Positions 1 through 6,810 of a stretch of DNA of 34,528 nt are shown here, one piece after another; the first letter of the stretch is position 1, and every line of letters starts with the position of its first letter. The notes below the pieces were generated by a model. It was not told where the DNA came from and did not search any database. It saw only the letters and a list, made by a program, of their open reading frames with translations. A program made the translations under genes and the position numbers. Where the stretch lies: positions 1-34,528 of the forward strand of contig JAATFV010000201.1 in assembly GCA_015655015.1 (NCBI GenBank). Direction: 5' to 3'. The DNA is from Chitinophagales bacterium. Its GTDB lineage: Bacteria > Bacteroidota > Bacteroidia > Chitinophagales > Chitinophagaceae.

Positions 1-70
1 ACTCTTCCAGCAACTGGGAAATCTCCTCGAAACTTCTTTGTGGATGTTGGCTTCGCTTACCTTGTTCCAT
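1..70 (-). CDS. Start of a putative IS accessory/transposase ORF (partial)
   Basis: Twenty-three codons are visible, starting MEQGKRSQHPQRSFEEISQL and running off the window. A strong AGGAGA Shine-Dalgarno lies 5-6 bases before the ATG, unlike most host genes here, which carry weak ribosome sites. The FEEI..LLEE pattern resembles the N-terminal helix of the small TnpA-like accessory proteins of IS66 elements, which are HTH proteins. With so few residues this is a tentative call. The downstream genes of the element cannot be seen. Confidence 0.35.
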   Translation of the reverse strand, partial: MEQGKRSQHPQRSFEEISQLLEE

Positions 71-141
71 TTCTCCTATTTTACAGGCAAAGCTACCTCT
101 CGTCAGTTAACCCTCAGCTATGGGGTTCGCTAGACGTTTAC
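1..141 (-). mobile_element. End of an IS66-like insertion sequence (partial)
   Basis: Read on the minus strand, the segment begins at 141 with GTAAACGTCTAGCGAACC. This resembles the GTAA-type terminal repeat known for IS66-family elements. About 70 bases further in, a small ORF begins behind an AGGAGA ribosome site. The boundary falls inside a dehydrogenase gene whose reading frame is lost exactly here, which is why I place the element end at 141. The rest of the element lies beyond the window start, so neither the second terminal repeat nor the target duplication can be seen. The family assignment is an inference from the terminus and the ORF start. Confidence 0.4.
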
Positions 142-571
142 GGTTATGAGTGCCACTACTAACAAAAAGAATTCTACCTGTATCTGTTATTTTTTCAAGA
201 AGCATATTGGCTAGTATAAAATGACCCAGATGATTTGTCCCAAAGGTACTCTCAAAGCCATCTTTAGTATAATATGTGTTGTCAACCATAATTAATCCGG
301 CATTGCAAACCAGAGCATGTAATGGAGGATAATTTGAATTGGAGAATTTGCGTACAAAATTTCTTACAGATTCTAAGGAAGCCAGATCAAGCTCCAAAGT
401 AGTTATGTTGTTATTGCCCGTTTTTTTAATGAGTGAATCTACCGCGATCTTTGCTTTAGCTGCATCACGGCATGCAAGTATTATATAATTATTCTTATTG
501 GCTTTAGCAATGTTTTGAGCACATGCATACCCCAGGCCGGAGTTTCCTCCGGTTATGATTATTGATTCCAT
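107..571 (-). pseudogene. Short-chain dehydrogenase/reductase, truncated by IS
   Basis: The N-terminal half of a classical SDR enzyme, an NAD(P)-dependent oxidoreductase. The Rossmann motif TGGNSGLG (residues 7-14), the NAG motif (about 89-91), the NHLGHF segment (about 113-118) and the active-site serine region VSSGTH (about 138-143) are all present. The protein stops at residue 154, whereas related enzymes run to about 300 residues. The catalytic YxxxK and the substrate-binding half are missing. The last dozen residues and the stop codon appear to be supplied by the adjoining IS end at 141, so the enzyme should be inactive. The spacing and orientation relative to the Crp/Fnr gene upstream suggest that it may once have been that regulator's target. 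Confidence 0.8.
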
Positions 572-700
572 CTTATTAAAATTGTTTTGTTTCCCTTATT
601 ATTTGCGATCTGAAAATTTTCGATATTATAGTTTTAAATTCACAATGCAAAACTATAACAGTCAAAAATGAAATCGTTTGCCATATGGCAAAAAGTGATT

Positions 701-1271
701 TTAGCGAATTTTTTTTCTTAATCTGCTCAATGAAGATTGCGTAATACCTAAGTATGAAGCCAAATAAGAAAGAGGAATGCGATTAGCAAGTGTGGGGTAT
801 TTTTCTAAAAACGTTAAATATCTTGTGGTTGCGTTTTGCTCTATTAAAGGGCTTCTTCTTTCTATTTTTTGGTTTAGTGTCTTTTGAACTATTTTATTTG
901 TTATACTGTCCCAACCAACGATTGTATTGGATAGGTCTTCCCAGTTTTTTTTTGAAAATATAATTAGCTTACAATTTGTAACTGCTTGCAGATATACAGA
1001 TGATGTGATATTTGTTTCATAACTTATATGATCTACAATAAAATGATTTTCATCAATAAAGTATCGTGTAACATCTTCACCTTTATTGTTGTAATAGCAT
1101 ACACGAATTATCCCTTCAATAATAAACCCAATCTGTTGGGGAACTTTCCCTGCTTCGGAAAAATACTCGCCTTTGGTAAGTTCTAATTCAGCAGCTTTTT
1201 TTGAGATTAAATCTATTTGTTGTTGGTTTCAAATTACCGAATTGTAAAATGTATGCTATCAATTCTTTCAT
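701..1271 (-). pseudogene. Crp/Fnr-family transcriptional regulator, single-base frameshift
   Basis: Read from ATG at 1271, the protein starts MKELIAYILQFGNL. It then loses frame at an AAA run (plus-strand TTT at 1227-1229) and meets a TGA soon after. Removing one A restores a 189-residue protein ending at 701: a cyclic-nucleotide-binding-like beta domain (for example the segment KVPQQIGFIIEGIIRVCYYN) and a C-terminal helix-turn-helix with the segment RIPLSYLASYLGITQSSLSR. That length and ending are typical of short Bacteroidota Crp/Fnr regulators. No ATG remains in the main frame, so simple ORF calling misses this gene. The indel could be genuine decay or a homopolymer sequencing error. The gene lies upstream of, and in the same direction as, the truncated dehydrogenase. 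Confidence 0.85.
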
Positions 1272-1314
1272 TTGTGCAAATTAGTCATAATCAGTTGTAG
1301 GTCATTTGTCATTT

Positions 1315-1362
1315 ATGAAAAAGGACAAAGCGGGAATATTACTACTTTGCCCTCTCAAGTCG
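1315..1362. repeat. Left copy of 48-base flanking direct repeat
   Basis: This block matches 8475-8522 at 45 of 48 positions with a constant offset of 7160 bases. Its core is a hairpin (1323-1352) that is degraded here relative to the right copy. Weaker similarity continues to about 1375 into sequence that resembles a tRNA 3' end read on the minus strand. It sits between the Crp/Fnr pseudogene and the toxin-antitoxin operon, at the left edge of the toxin-rich block. Confidence 0.8.
1323..1352 (-). terminator. Degraded minus-strand terminator hairpin (left repeat)
   Basis: On the minus strand, GGGCAAAGTAGTAATATT pairs imperfectly with CCCGCTTTGTCC and is followed by TTTTTCAT. The right-hand copy of the same hairpin is nearly perfect, so this one has lost several pairs. 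No intact minus-strand gene lies immediately upstream that it could terminate. Confidence 0.5.
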
Positions 1363-1501
1363 ACTTGACAGGACGAAATTTGAACCATTTTTGGCCGGAT
1401 TTGAATCGCTTTTTGAACTTAGCTGCTTGAATCAAACAAGGAAAATAGCAGAAATGTTATCTGACCACCAAATAAAAGGCCACATTATCAAAAATAGCAC
1501 C

Positions 1502-1524
1502 TATTTTTGTACTTAAACAAGTAC
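1502..1524 (+). promoter_or_regulatory. YefM-type promoter and operator
   Basis: TATTTTTG at 1502-1509 fits the Bacteroidota -7 element TAnnTTTG. It overlaps the perfect inverted repeat GTACTTAAACAAGTAC (1509-1524), six-base arms around a four-base spacer. The two GTAC cores are 12 bases apart centre to centre. From memory, that is the spacing of the TGTACA cores bound by YefM-YoeB in E. coli. The antitoxin start codon follows at 1529. Autoregulation of the operon by the antitoxin or the complex is the natural reading. No clear -33 element was found. Confidence 0.65.
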
Positions 1525-1528
1525 TTCT

Positions 1529-1783
1529 ATGCGTGTAGTAAATTACTCCGATTTTCGCAATAACCTGGCTCAAAATCTGAATGCGGTGAATGATGACCGG
1601 GAAATTGTGGTGGTTTCCCGTACCAAAGGAAAAAATGTGGTGGTGATGGACCTCGATGAATACAATGCCATTCAGGAAACCCTTCACCTAACCAGTAATG
1701 CAACCAACCGCCAACGACTGACGGAATCTCTCCAGGAAATGCATGCCGGTACTTTCAAAGCGCATAAACTAATAGAAAAGTAA
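1529..1783 (+). CDS. yefM: Phd/YefM-family antitoxin
   Basis: An 84-residue antitoxin that should bind and neutralise the YoeB-like toxin encoded two bases downstream and repress their shared promoter. The N-terminus (MRVVNYSDFRNNLAQNLNAV) has the family's beta strand and helix that form the DNA-binding dimer. It is followed by the usual strand pair VVVSRTKGKNVVVMDLDEYN. The C-terminal 30 residues are the charged, flexible, toxin-binding tail. Length matches the family (about 83). Stop and toxin start are separated by two bases, so translation is probably coupled. The pair is complete and apparently functional, in contrast to the broken genes on both sides. Confidence 0.93.
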   Translation: MRVVNYSDFRNNLAQNLNAVNDDREIVVVSRTKGKNVVVMDLDEYNAIQETLHLTSNATNRQRLTESLQEMHAGTFKAHKLIEK

Positions 1784-1785
1784 GC

Positions 1786-2043
1786 ATGGAATTAGTATTT
1801 CAAACTCATGGCTGGGAGGATTATTTATACTGGCAGCAGCAGGATAAAAAGATACTTCAGCGCATTAATGAGCTCATTAAAGATACGCTACGATCCCCCT
1901 TTAAAGGCATTGGCAAACCGGAGCCTCTGAAAGGCGATCTTGCCGGTTGTTGGAGCCGTCGGATTACCGATGAACACCGGTTAGTCTATGCAGTAAGAGA
2001 AAAAAGACTACATATTTTGCAGTGCAGATTTCATTATCAGTAA
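1786..2043 (+). CDS. yoeB: YoeB/Txe-family mRNA interferase toxin
   Basis: An 85-residue RelE-superfamily endoribonuclease expected to cut mRNA at the ribosome when the antitoxin is degraded. The catalytic residues known for E. coli YoeB are in place with identical numbering: Glu46 (GKPEPLKG), Arg65 (DEHRLVY) and His83 in the RFHYQ ending. Trp56 in the GCWSRR motif is typical too. The gene is intact, so both the catalytic residues and the terminal tail that contacts YefM are kept. It forms a two-gene operon with the antitoxin. Confidence 0.95.
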   Translation: MELVFQTHGWEDYLYWQQQDKKILQRINELIKDTLRSPFKGIGKPEPLKGDLAGCWSRRITDEHRLVYAVREKRLHILQCRFHYQ

Positions 2044-2272
2044 GTATAGCTGCAAAATCACGTTCAATTCTTCCGGATCCTCCGATTTTTGCGATGGTCA
2101 AAACAGAGAGCAAATAAAGACGCTACTGCTGGGCAAACAATTTCCCGTTGCCTACGCGGTAAAAAGTCCTTCGGCAGGGACTATGTTGTTGACGCAAGAC
2201 AATGCAGACCGGTTCAAATATACCCTTCCTGACTCGGTAAAAGTTTACGATTCGGTGCTGACTTGTAAATAG
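2042..2272 (+). pseudogene. C-terminal tail of an unidentified protein
   Basis: A frame open for about 75 codons and ending at TAG 2270-2272 reads like real protein, for example CDGQNREQIKTLLLGKQFPV and FKYTLPDSVKVYDSVLTCK. It has no start codon or ribosome site and begins inside the end of the toxin gene in another frame. It is therefore probably the remaining tail of a gene whose front was replaced by the toxin-antitoxin pair. I do not recognise the family. Two cysteines near the ends hint at an exported protein, but this is weak. Confidence 0.45.
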
Positions 2273-2333
2273 GCTATTTTTAGGGTTTAATCAATGTGCC
2301 TTCGGCATCGTTAAAAGTTGCATAACAGAAGCC

Positions 2334-2600
2334 CTACTCATAAACTTCTCTTCGATGCCCGATGGAAATGACGATGAGCTTCTTATCTTGGATCTCGTAA
2401 ATAACGCGATAATCAACGATGCAGATGCTGTAGGCATCGCGGCCTTTTGAGATTCTTACAACCGGGCGGGTGAGGATCCTGTTCCAGTTCCATCATTTTA
2501 TCTTCAATCCGCGTAGCAATGGCATTGGATAGCTTGTTCAGCTGCTTTTTGCGCGGAAGGCAGGATCAGAACGGTATAATTAGGCTTTTTGCCTTTTGCG
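2334..2600 (-). pseudogene. RelE/ParE-family toxin remnant with two frameshifts
   Basis: On the minus strand three reading frames must be joined to recover one RelE-like protein: KPNYTVLILPSAQ, then QLNKLSNAIATRIEDKMMEL, then GRDAYSICIVDYRVIYEI and ISIGHRREVYE to the TAG at 2334-2336. The joins lie in A-runs, at plus-strand 2546-2550 and 2445-2448, each needing one base removed. DYRVIYEI and the GHRREVY ending are hallmarks of chromosomal RelE/ParE toxins. The 5' end is uncertain and no antitoxin gene lies upstream. An active toxin is not expected unless the indels are sequencing errors. Confidence 0.75.
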
Positions 2601-2772
2601 TTGTTGTTAGTCCAGCCGTACAGGAAGACCAATGACCCTCTCGCTCGGCGACGACTAAAAAGCAGGGCAGGGCTGTCGTATCAACAGCTTGCTGGCCCGC
2701 TTTCTCTCTTTCAATTGAAAAAAGAAAATTGGCTATCTTGGAGGCTCATAAGTTCTTTGAATATACAAATAG
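2601..2772. other. Non-coding stretch between two gene remnants
   Basis: No supportable gene or RNA was found between the RelE remnant and the RHS remnant. A 75-codon open frame over 2589-2816 has no family resemblance and low-complexity composition. The stretch is probably scrambled remains of the 5' portion of the RHS gene or its neighbour. Confidence 0.4.
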
Positions 2773-3554
2773 CCGAACGCCCCAAAAAAGGCGGTCGGAC
2801 TAAAAAGGGTTGGTAGTAATTATCCGGGCGGGCTCGTCATGCAAGGCATATCCGATAAAGCGTTGAAGACGCAATACGCGCAAAACAAGTACCGCTACAA
2901 TGGGAAGGAGTTACAGAATCAAGAATTTAGTGATGGAAGTGGGTTGGAGGAGTATGATTATGGGGCTAGATTCCAGGATCCGCAGTTGGGAGTGTGGCAT
3001 AATATAGATCCCAAGGCTGATTTTATGCGCCGGTTCTCGCCTTATAATTATGCTTATTATAATCCAGTTCGTTTTATCGATCCGGATGGCATGCTCACCT
3101 ACGATTGGAATAAAGGTGGATATGTTGATGATAACGGTAATGCTTTAAGTAATGAAGATGCCACTTCGCAGATTAGTAAAATGGGTAAAACCGTCTATCA
3201 AGCCGAAGATAAAAGCCAAAATGATGATCAGGCCTGTTGCAAGGAAGTATGGGATGCAGTTAAAAATTATACTAATAAAACTGCAGTTAATCTTGCGTTA
3301 GGTCTTCTTTATGGATACGGCGCTATAAAGGATGGAGCGTCTACTGCCTTAGATAATGCAAAAAAAGAATTGCAACTGGAAACACAATCCCCCAAAAAGT
3401 GTTTGCAGACTTTATGGCAAATCCAATGGCATTTATGGATGGCGGAGAAGAATTCGAATTAATGAGGGTTGCTTTAGGGTTGTCTGATGGGGCTAAGAAA
3501 AGAGTGACTTTTAAGATTTCGGGTGTTTTAACGGTTTCTTTTTCTGCTAATTAA
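2773..3554 (+). pseudogene. RHS-repeat protein C-terminus with broken variable tip
   Basis: The frame is open from 2773 and has a possible ATG at 2839. It begins with the pre-core SNYPGGLVMQGISDK and continues through the RHS-associated core: YRYNGKELQNQEF, then YDYGARFQDPQLGVWHNIDP, then YAYYNPVRFIDPDGM. Those motifs normally end the toxin-encapsulating cage of RHS proteins. After them comes a variable tip of about 120 residues with no toxin motif I recognise. The frame is lost in the A-run at 3394-3398, where one base seems missing. Restoring it extends the tip through VFADFMANPMAFMDGGEEFE and ISGVLTVSFSAN to TAA 3552-3554. All the RHS repeats and the N-terminus are absent, so this is a displaced tip, not a functional toxin. 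Confidence 0.8.
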
Positions 3555-3621
3555 TATTGCAGAGAGAATACCAAAAATTTATATATCTTTAAAATACCCA
3601 TTGCCCCTTATACCGTTGAGA

Positions 3622-5046
3622 ATGTCCATATCTTTTATAGCAAAAAAAGCCTTTACTAATTGGCAACGACTACTATTATATAGTTTGTTGTCACTCGCTA
3701 TATTCGTCTTCCCAGATCAATCTGTTAATGCCCAGCCAGCCGTGCCAAAATTTCAAACATTCGATCCCATAAGTCCAATACATTCTTCAAAAATAATTCC
3801 AACGCAATTTCCCGGACAGACCAGCTCTATACTTTCAAATGATCCCTATGCCGCGCAAAACCGCCAGCTTATGCAACAGGGTGGTCTGACTATACCAGGC
3901 CCTTCCACTGCCAGACAAGATATAATGTCCAACGTGCAGCGAGTATTAAGAGAGGATGATGTGAATCCCAAAACTGATAAGAGTACAAGATTGACGGAAT
4001 CGTTTCGAAATAATTACCGACAATTCTTGGAAATGAACCCGGACAGCTTTTCCATTACGAAAGCTGTTTATTTATCAGAAAGCGCCTTCTATGATACACC
4101 ACCTTCTACTTATGAACAGTTTAAAGAGGCCATAACCAAGAGAGCTGAACTGGTAAAACAAATTCTAAAAAATGAGGACTTAAATGTAAAAAATAATGTA
4201 GCAGCTAACTATGGTATTGAGAAACTATACATGCAATCAAACGTTTATCACGATTCGACCACGGATAAAGATTATCTGGTTGCCAAAACTCAATATGATT
4301 TCGATGATTTCATGGGCGATAAAGATTGGACAAAGATGTTTGTTACAAAATTGCTACATACAGGATCAGGCCAATGCCATTCGTTACCGTTGTTACATTT
4401 GTGCATAGCAGAACAATTACATGCTAAATCTTATCTTTCATTAGCGCCTAATCATTCCTTTATTCAGTATTTTGACGACAAGGGAAATCGTTTCAACTTT
4501 GAAACGACAAATGGCAATCTGGTTACACAGACATGGTTAGCTCAATCCAATTACGTCAACGCGGTTGCCTTAAAAAATAAAACTTATCTGGATACGCTTT
4601 CAAGCAGAAAGTTATACGCGCAATGTTTATCTGATTTATTGCTCAGCTACCTGACTAAGGTGGGCTATTATGACAATATATCCAATCAAATCACTCGAAA
4701 AATATTAGAAATAGATTCCAATAATATTGTAGCATTAATGACTGAAGCTAACAAGTATACCGAGATATTTTTAATCTACTTGAAAAAAGCAGGAAATCCT
4801 TCCCCAGACAAATATCCTAGTTTCCCAGCGTTATACGCAGCGTATTCTGCTAAAGAAGTGGCCAGACAGAAGGTAGAAGAAACTGGTTTTCAGCAAATGC
4901 CTAAGGAGGAATATCAGGCGTGGTTAAAATCACTTGATGCTGAAAAACAAAAACAACAAAATCAGCGTGAAAGGGAAAGAATGGAATATGAGATTAAGAA
5001 ATTAAAAAATATCAAGTCAACACTTATTGATAACCCCAAAGAATAG
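3622..5046 (+). CDS. Exported transglutaminase-like protein of unknown function (copy A)
   Basis: A 474-residue protein that starts with a hydrophobic export signal (WQRLLLYSLLSLAIFVFP, ending near VNAQ). I use the ATG at 3622; a TTG at 3601 would add seven residues. The central domain has the order seen in transglutaminase-like cysteine enzymes: DFDDFMGDKDW, then GQCHSLP with Cys252, then LAPNH with His278, then NFETTNG with Glu294. A helical, TPR-like section follows, and the end is a Gln/Lys/Arg-rich coiled coil (about 430-474). A paralogue with the same motifs lies at 7330. Both flank the nuclease toxin and its immunity genes. Function is not established. Peptide cleavage or cross-linking of toxin or shell is one inference from the triad. 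I know related proteins only as uncharacterised Bacteroidota proteins near RHS genes. Confidence 0.75.
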   Translation: MSISFIAKKAFTNWQRLLLYSLLSLAIFVFPDQSVNAQPAVPKFQTFDPISPIHSSKIIPTQFPGQTSSILSNDPYAAQNRQLMQQGGLTIPGPSTARQDIMSNVQRVLREDDVNPKTDKSTRLTESFRNNYRQFLEMNPDSFSITKAVYLSESAFYDTPPSTYEQFKEAITKRAELVKQILKNEDLNVKNNVAANYGIEKLYMQSNVYHDSTTDKDYLVAKTQYDFDDFMGDKDWTKMFVTKLLHTGSGQCHSLPLLHLCIAEQLHAKSYLSLAPNHSFIQYFDDKGNRFNFETTNGNLVTQTWLAQSNYVNAVALKNKTYLDTLSSRKLYAQCLSDLLLSYLTKVGYYDNISNQITRKILEIDSNNIVALMTEANKYTEIFLIYLKKAGNPSPDKYPSFPALYAAYSAKEVARQKVEETGFQQMPKEEYQAWLKSLDAEKQKQQNQRERERMEYEIKKLKNIKSTLIDNPKE

Positions 5047-5076
5047 CTATCTTAGGTAACCAATAAACCAATACTC

Positions 5077-6219
5077 ATGCAACCTAAAACCTTACTTTCC
5101 CTATGTATTCTTTTCTTGCTGTCATTTGCAGGCTTCACACAAGGTCAGAATCCTTTTAAAAGTATTGGTAAAAAGGGAAATGTTCTCACCCTTTCAAATG
5201 GAAAATATGATGAATCTTTTGAGAAGGATTCTTTAGAAAGGATTGGTACGGCTATCATAAATAGATACACTCGCAAAATTGAAAAATTTTCGGAGGAAAA
5301 TTCTCTTTCCAAGAGCGGATCACAAAGCAATAAGGAAAGTAGGTTTCTTTCAGTCGATCCACTGACAAAGAAATTTGCGGAACTTACACCTTACCAGTAT
5401 GCAAGTAATAGCCCCATTTCGGGCACTGACCTGGATGGCGAAGAGTACAAATTCCATGCTCTTGATTGGAAAGATAAGGCACATACTAAACTAAAAGTCG
5501 GTAAATTAGTAAGGACTGAGGATGATATTACATTAAAGCTAGTTTTTAGAGTTGGGTCCATAGATGGTGGCAATCTCATTGAAATTCCAGTCACCGTTGC
5601 CAGAGGGCCTGTTGGGTTATCAGGAAATTATGTAAACTATAATGGCAAATCCGTCGAAGTTCCTGATAATCTAACCAATAATTTACCTGCCCAAAATAAT
5701 GACATATGGAACACCTTTAAAACAGAAGATGAAAATGACGAGAATTTTCTCGGCGCCGTTAACCAGATTGTTTCAACAGTCCAAAATCTCGCAGCATTAA
5801 AAGGAATTATTGGGTCGGGCGAATTTGTAAATTTCTTAAAAAAAGGCGGACTAAGTGAAAAAATTAGAGAGCTTAAATCACTACGAAAACAAGCCGTATC
5901 AAATGCTTGGAAACAAGAAAGAGCATTGGTCGAAGAAACAGGCAGAGGAAGTGTCGAATGGACCAAAAAGGAAATCTCAGAACTTAAAAAAACTGGGAAA
6001 GTTAAAGGTTATGTAGGCCATCATATAAATAGCGTAAATGGCGCGCCGGAATTAGCAGGCGAAGCAAACAATATAGAGTTTGTAAAAGGTCAAAAAGCGA
6101 ACCTAGAAAGACATGGGGGCAATTTCCAGAACCCGACCCAGGGTGAACTTATTGACAGGCAAAAAATGCTTGAAGAACACAGGCAACAACAATCAGGTGG
6201 CAGTGGTGGAAATAACTAA
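5077..6219 (+). CDS. Secreted polymorphic toxin: RHS-core vestige plus GHH/HNH nuclease
   Basis: A 380-residue protein with a Sec signal peptide (residues 1-22, LLSLCILFLLSFAGF). The RHS-associated core ending follows at 89-123 (RFLSVDPLTKKF, then PYQYASNSPISGTDLDGEE), with no RHS repeats before it. The middle (125-270) is unassigned. The C-terminal nuclease tip runs from about 275 to 365: WKQERALVEETGRG, GKVKGYVGHHINSVNGAPEL, NNIEFVKG and ERHGGNF. The GHH at 314-316 and the HGGN at 346-349 fit the HNH/Endonuclease VII-like toxin group with conserved GHH residues, which cut DNA using a metal ion. Full RHS toxins are usually above 1000 residues, so this is a compact form. A SUKH immunity gene begins one base after the stop. 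The target is presumably a competing bacterium; the route of delivery is unknown. Confidence 0.85.
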   Translation: MQPKTLLSLCILFLLSFAGFTQGQNPFKSIGKKGNVLTLSNGKYDESFEKDSLERIGTAIINRYTRKIEKFSEENSLSKSGSQSNKESRFLSVDPLTKKFAELTPYQYASNSPISGTDLDGEEYKFHALDWKDKAHTKLKVGKLVRTEDDITLKLVFRVGSIDGGNLIEIPVTVARGPVGLSGNYVNYNGKSVEVPDNLTNNLPAQNNDIWNTFKTEDENDENFLGAVNQIVSTVQNLAALKGIIGSGEFVNFLKKGGLSEKIRELKSLRKQAVSNAWKQERALVEETGRGSVEWTKKEISELKKTGKVKGYVGHHINSVNGAPELAGEANNIEFVKGQKANLERHGGNFQNPTQGELIDRQKMLEEHRQQQSGGSGGNN

Positions 6220-6220
6220 C

Positions 6221-6802
6221 ATGAATAATATAGATAATATCCTTGATCACATTAAAGGATACAGGAATTTAGGGGAGAGAAAACTAGAAAATGGGACTCT
6301 TTTGATAGGAAAAGCGCCCCACATTGCGCCACAGGCTTGGTTACATTCAATTTATCCCTCTTTAGCGGAAGAGCAAATAAAAGAATTAGAAAATAGGATG
6401 CAGGTAGAAATACCCATCGACTATAAAATTTTTTTAAAAATGTGTAACGGGTTAAATGTATTTAATACGACCTTTAATCTGTACGGATATCGAGGAAGTC
6501 ATAGTAGAAATATAGAAGATGCCTGGCAGCCCTTCGATTTAATAAAGCCTAATACTATTGAAAGACCGGCTGATGCCTCTAAAAATGTATTCATCATAGG
6601 GGGATATGATTGGGATGGCTCTCGGCTTTATATCGATAAAAATACAAATAGAACGCACTTTTGCAAAAGGGATAAAGCTGTTTCACTTTATGAATGGAAT
6701 AGTTTCGAGGACATGCTGGAGTCCGAAATTAAACGTCTAATTAAATTATTTGATCAAAACGGCAAACAACTAAATGAGGAAGAAAGTACTCTTCCTGTTT
6801 AG
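6221..6802 (+). CDS. SMI1/KNR4 (SUKH) family immunity protein 1
   Basis: A 193-residue protein starting at ATG 6221, one base after the toxin stop. An upstream in-frame start at 6113 would lie inside the toxin gene and is rejected. The SUKH fold is suggested by the opening helix and PSLAEEQIKELENRMQVEIP, then DYKIFLKMCNGL, NLYGYRG and FIIGGYDWDGSRLYID, with FEDMLESEIKRL near the end. SUKH proteins are known immunity factors for nuclease-type polymorphic toxins, and the position here makes it the cognate inhibitor of the GHH nuclease. It is cytoplasmic, with no signal peptide. Confidence 0.88.
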   Translation: MNNIDNILDHIKGYRNLGERKLENGTLLIGKAPHIAPQAWLHSIYPSLAEEQIKELENRMQVEIPIDYKIFLKMCNGLNVFNTTFNLYGYRGSHSRNIEDAWQPFDLIKPNTIERPADASKNVFIIGGYDWDGSRLYIDKNTNRTHFCKRDKAVSLYEWNSFEDMLESEIKRLIKLFDQNGKQLNEEESTLPV

Positions 6803-6810
6803 ACTATACC

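Noticed and set aside
2589..2816. 75-codon open frame on the plus strand between the RelE and RHS remnants
   Set aside because: No family likeness, low-complexity Lys/Arg-rich ending, no ribosome site, and it overlaps both remnants in other frames.
6113..6220. Upstream extension of the first SUKH gene
   Set aside because: It lies inside the toxin gene; the ATG at 6221, one base after the toxin stop, gives the normal immunity protein.
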